Origin: an uncultured Prevotella sp.
GTDB taxonomy: Bacteria; Bacteroidota; Bacteroidia; Bacteroidales; Bacteroidaceae
Length of the DNA: 6,831 nucleotides
Direction: 5' to 3'
NCBI GenBank assembly: GCA_937916075.1
Contig: CALGHW010000412.1
Coordinates: 1-6,831, forward strand
Position numbers and translations under genes: made by a program. Below the pieces are notes generated by a model. That model did no database searches. It was not told the origin of the DNA and saw nothing but the letters and a program-made list of their open reading frames with translations. Shown piece by piece: positions 4,149 through 6,831 of this stretch; positions within the stretch are counted from its first letter, which is position 1, and every line of letters begins with the position of its first letter.

Positions 4149-6038
4149 ATGAACCGCTTTGACTGGCAGAGCCGCCTGGACGGTGTCTACTCTGCTTTTC
4201 CCGAGACCCGCCAACAGCCGGTCATCGGCATTACCGCCAACTATGGCGACCAGACGTGCAAACTGGCCGAGACATACTATAAGTCGGTCGTGGCCGCCGG
4301 AGGCACGCCGGTCATCATCCCGCCCCTGGACAGCACCGAGGCTATCATCAACACGCTGAGCCACATCGACGGACTGCTGCTGAGTGGCGGCGGCGACTAC
4401 AACCCGCTCTTTTGCGGTGAGGAGCCTTCACCCAGACTCCACGCCATCAACAAGGAGCGCGACCTGCCCGAACTGCTCATCACCCGACTGGCCTACAACC
4501 GGCAGATACCGATATTGGGCATCTGCCGTGGCATCCAGACGCTGGCCATGGCCTTAGGTGGAAAGGTGGACCAGGACATTGCGGAAAACAAAGAGAAAAA
4601 CAAGAACAACCCGCCCAAGCCACTGCCGGCGGGACGCACATCTTTCCTGCCTTCTTTTTCCAACAAAGGAAAAGAGGGCAGGGAAGATGTTATTGTATCT
4701 GCCCCCGAGCCCGCTGTCACGCTCATCAAGCACAGCCAGGACGCCGACCGGAACGAACCCACACACACCGTCACGCTGGAGAAGGACACCATCCTCTATA
4801 CCTTATATAATAAGGAGGAACGGATAGCGGTCAATTCCTTCCACCACCAGGCGGTGAGCGACCCCGGTGAACGCTTCCGGGTCACGGCCACAGCCCCCGA
4901 CGGGGTCATCGAGGCCATCGAGAGCCGGGAGTTCAAGTCGGTGATGGGCGTGCAATGGCATCCTGAATGTCTGGAAGACGGCCGGCCTATCTTTGAATGG
5001 CTGGTGAAACAGGCCGACCATTTCCGACAAGCCAACCTGCTGCACGACCGGATGCTGGTGCTCGACACACATTGCGACACACCGATGTTCTTCCCGCAGG
5101 GAGTACAGTTTGACCACCGTGACCCACGCATCAAGGTAGACCTCCACAAGATGACCGAGGGACGCCAAGACGCCACCATCATGGTGGCTTATCTGCCACA
5201 GCCCAAGCTCGGCGAGACCTTCTCCTCGAAAGTGGACTTCGACGTGAACGGCCCCACAGAGTATGCCGACCTCATCTTCGACAAGATTGAGGCCATCGTG
5301 CAAAAAAACAAAGACTGGCTCAGCATCGCCCGCACACCGGCCGACCTGTATGAGGACAAACGACACGGACGCAAGTCGATCATGCTGGGCATCGAAAACG
5401 GACTGGCGCTCAATGGCGACCTAAACAACGTGAAGCACTTCGCCCAACGGGGCATCGTCTATATCACCCTGTGCCACAATGGCGACAATGACATCTGCGA
5501 CAGCGCGCGGGGATGCAACACGCACAACGGCGTGAGCCGATTTGGCGAACGGGTCATCAAGGAGATGAACCGGCTGGGCATCCTGGTCGACCTGAGCCAC
5601 GGAGGAGAGAAGAGCTTCTACGACGCACTCGACATCAGCACCCAGCCTATCGTGTGCAGCCACAGCAGTGCCCGGAGTCTGTGCGACCACCCGCGCAACC
5701 TCACGGACGACCAAATGAGGGCATTGGCCCAAAAAGGCGGTGTGGCCCAGACCACCCTCTACCACGGATTCCTCCGCACGGCCGGCGAGGCTACCGTCAT
5801 CGACGTGCTGGCCCACCTGGAACACGCCATCCAGGTAATGGGCATTGAGCATGTGGGTATCGGCACCGACTTCGACGGCGACGGGGGCGTGCGCGGACTC
5901 AACGACTCGTCGGAAGTCATCAACTTCACACGGATGCTGATGGCTCGCCGCTACAGTTCTGCCGACATACAGCGCATCTGGGGAGGCAACTTCATGCGGG
6001 TCATGGCCCAGGTACAACGTTCCAGAAACAATTCTTAA
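4149..6038 (+). CDS. Fusion of C26 gamma-glutamyl peptidase-like domain and M19 dipeptidase domain
   Basis: A 629-aa two-enzyme fusion with no signal peptide, hence probably cytoplasmic. Residues 22-290 are a class I glutamine-amidotransferase-like C26 domain (PuuD/gamma-glutamyl hydrolase type): GGGDYNP (80-86), nucleophile C126 in GICRGIQ, H271 and E273 in QWHPE complete the triad. Residues 303-622 are an M19 renal/membrane-dipeptidase domain with its zinc ligands: H308 and D310 in DTHCDT, bridging E416 in GIENG, H484 in VDLSH, H505 in CSHSSA, plus substrate-site R516 in HPRN and D574 in GTDFDG. Both active sites look intact. Inferred role: cut a gamma-glutamyl bond, then hydrolyse the released dipeptide; glutathione, dietary gamma-glutamyl peptides or muropeptide fragments are candidates. 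Start: AGGAGG (4131-4136) lies 12 bases upstream inside the regulator gene, so translation is probably coupled. Oddity: a low-complexity palindromic insert (about residues 146-189) interrupts the C26 domain. Confidence 0.92.
   Translation: MNRFDWQSRLDGVYSAFPETRQQPVIGITANYGDQTCKLAETYYKSVVAAGGTPVIIPPLDSTEAIINTLSHIDGLLLSGGGDYNPLFCGEEPSPRLHAINKERDLPELLITRLAYNRQIPILGICRGIQTLAMALGGKVDQDIAENKEKNKNNPPKPLPAGRTSFLPSFSNKGKEGREDVIVSAPEPAVTLIKHSQDADRNEPTHTVTLEKDTILYTLYNKEERIAVNSFHHQAVSDPGERFRVTATAPDGVIEAIESREFKSVMGVQWHPECLEDGRPIFEWLVKQADHFRQANLLHDRMLVLDTHCDTPMFFPQGVQFDHRDPRIKVDLHKMTEGRQDATIMVAYLPQPKLGETFSSKVDFDVNGPTEYADLIFDKIEAIVQKNKDWLSIARTPADLYEDKRHGRKSIMLGIENGLALNGDLNNVKHFAQRGIVYITLCHNGDNDICDSARGCNTHNGVSRFGERVIKEMNRLGILVDLSHGGEKSFYDALDISTQPIVCSHSSARSLCDHPRNLTDDQMRALAQKGGVAQTTLYHGFLRTAGEATVIDVLAHLEHAIQVMGIEHVGIGTDFDGDGGVRGLNDSSEVINFTRMLMARRYSSADIQRIWGGNFMRVMAQVQRSRNNS
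4638..4690. repeat. Imperfect palindromic element inside the C26 domain coding sequence
   Basis: The arms 4638-4661 and 4668-4690 are near-perfect inverted repeats around a 6-base loop (AACAAA); the differences are T-for-C changes that would form G-U pairs in RNA and one extra T. It lies in the middle of an in-frame stretch of low complexity (about 4584-4715) rich in Lys, Asn, Pro, Ser and Gly. The family's usual flow from the QDI strand to the IKHSQ segment is interrupted there. This resembles small palindromic elements that insert into genes while keeping them open. Whether other copies exist in the genome cannot be seen here. Confidence 0.7.
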
Positions 6039-6056
6039 AAAGGAAAAAGACGAAAT

Positions 6057-6831
6057 ATGAGAAAACACCTCATCCTGCTGACCGCCCTCACGGCCATCCT
6101 CTGCACGGCCTGCGGCAGCAAGAAAACTACCTCGGCCACCGCCGAGGAGGAGACGACGGCACAAACCGTAGGCCCTGCCTTCAATCCCGACAGTGCCTAT
6201 GCCTTCTGTGCGGCCCAATGTGACTTCGGCCCACGCACCATGAACAGCGAAGCCCACAACCGCTGCGGACAGTGGATAGCCGACCGGTTCCGGCAGTATG
6301 GCATGACGGTGACCTTGCAAGAGAAAACCCTCAACGGTTACGACGGGACCCCCCTGCACAGCACCAACATCATTGCCAGCTACAAGCCCGAACAGACTAC
6401 CCGCATCCTGCTCTGCGCCCACTGGGACAGCCGTCCCTGGGCCGACAACGACCCCGACAGCACCAACTGGCACAAACCGGTCATGGCCGCCAACGACGGG
6501 GCCAGCGGCGTGGCGGTCATGCTGGAAGTGGCCCGCTTGCTGGCCGGACAGGACAGTCTGGCCATCGGTGTCGACTTCATCTGCTTCGACGCTGAAGACT
6601 GGGGCACACCCCAATGGAGCGACCATGAGGACAACGCCGACACCTGGGCTTTAGGGGCCAGCTACTGGGCACACCATCCCCACAAGCCCAACTATGAGGC
6701 CCGCTTTGGCATCCTGCTCGACATGGTGGGAGGACAGGGGGCCAAATTCTACCAGGAGGGGGTGTCGCGACAATACGCGCAGGCCATCGTGGACAAGGTG
6801 TGGAACGCGGCGGCGGCCATCGGCTACGGAA
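6057..6831 (+). CDS. M28-family glutaminyl-peptide cyclotransferase lipoprotein, N-terminal part (cut by window edge)
   Basis: 258 codons are present and the frame is open at the window end; relatives are about 330 aa, so roughly the last quarter is missing. The N-terminus is a lipoprotein signal: MRKHLILLTALTAIL with Cys at 16 and a likely lipidated C19 (C-T-A-C-G; the Cys at -3 is atypical for a lipobox). Then comes a Thr/Glu-rich linker to about 40. The M28 core shows AHWDSRPWAD (121-130), zinc ligand D147 in AANDGASGVAVMLE, E180-D181 in CFDAEDWG (probable general base and zinc ligand) and D222 in LLDMVGG. The last zinc His lies beyond the edge. Family: zinc type II glutaminyl cyclases, such as the Porphyromonas gingivalis envelope enzyme, convert N-terminal Gln to pyroglutamate on exported proteins. 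An aminopeptidase activity is the alternative, though HWDSRP and DAEDWG favour cyclase. It lies 18 bases after the peptidase fusion, with AAGGA at 6040-6044 as a ribosome site, so it is probably cotranscribed. Confidence 0.88.
   Translation, partial: MRKHLILLTALTAILCTACGSKKTTSATAEEETTAQTVGPAFNPDSAYAFCAAQCDFGPRTMNSEAHNRCGQWIADRFRQYGMTVTLQEKTLNGYDGTPLHSTNIIASYKPEQTTRILLCAHWDSRPWADNDPDSTNWHKPVMAANDGASGVAVMLEVARLLAGQDSLAIGVDFICFDAEDWGTPQWSDHEDNADTWALGASYWAHHPHKPNYEARFGILLDMVGGQGAKFYQEGVSRQYAQAIVDKVWNAAAAIGYG

Noticed and set aside
4812..4818. Internal AAGGAGG as a start for a second protein from the C26-M19 gene
   Set aside because: No ATG, GTG or TTG in frame lies at a suitable distance downstream, and the C26 and M19 parts are continuous.
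5421..6626. Minus-strand open frame of 401 codons across the M19 domain and the cyclase gene
   Set aside because: It spans two well-supported plus-strand genes and their junction; the translation shows no recognisable motif, so it is a shadow of biased codon use.
1..6831. CRISPR array, tRNA, rRNA or prophage genes
   Set aside because: No regularly spaced direct repeats, no tRNA-like cloverleaf and no phage-type genes were seen while reading both strands.

Overview
The window looks like a chromosomal segment of a GC-rich member of the Bacteroidales (Bacteroides/Phocaeicola/Prevotella-like). The reasons are three promoter-like sites with the Bacteroidota -7 box (TAnnTTTG), AT-rich gaps between GC-rich genes, weak or absent Shine-Dalgarno sequences at several starts, and a gene set typical of that order: tandem FKBP isomerases, a long RluA-type pseudouridine synthase, and an M28 glutaminyl cyclase lipoprotein. 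The genus is an inference, not read directly.

Left part (1-978, minus strand): two FKBP-type peptidyl-prolyl isomerases form an operon. The upstream gene (202 aa) has no signal and should be cytoplasmic. The downstream gene, cut by the window edge, starts as a lipoprotein. The divergent spacer (979-1104) carries back-to-back promoters and a 16-bp perfect palindrome just downstream of the minus-strand -7 box.

Middle (1105-3670, plus strand): a sirtuin-type NAD-dependent deacylase is followed after 12 bases by a 542-aa pseudouridine synthase with a long coiled-coil and Cys/His-rich N-terminal extension. A perfect 16-bp-stem terminator closes this unit. The 220-base gap also holds a possible 13-codon peptide rich in Thr and a good promoter for the next operon. 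One arm of an 11-bp inverted repeat overlaps that promoter's -33 box, and the other arm lies inside the terminator.

Right part (3671-6831, plus strand): a tightly spaced operon encodes an Lrp/AsnC regulator, a 629-aa fusion of a class I glutamine-amidotransferase-like peptidase (C26, gamma-glutamyl hydrolase type) to a zinc membrane-dipeptidase-type domain (M19), and a lipoprotein M28 glutaminyl cyclase that runs off the window. The natural reading is a regulated peptide-processing operon: gamma-glutamyl bond cleavage and dipeptide hydrolysis in one cytoplasmic polypeptide, plus N-terminal pyroglutamate formation in the envelope. Within the fusion gene, a palindromic, low-complexity in-frame insert of about 40 codons interrupts the C26 domain without breaking the frame. 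This insert and the double-enzyme fusion are the two most interesting observations.
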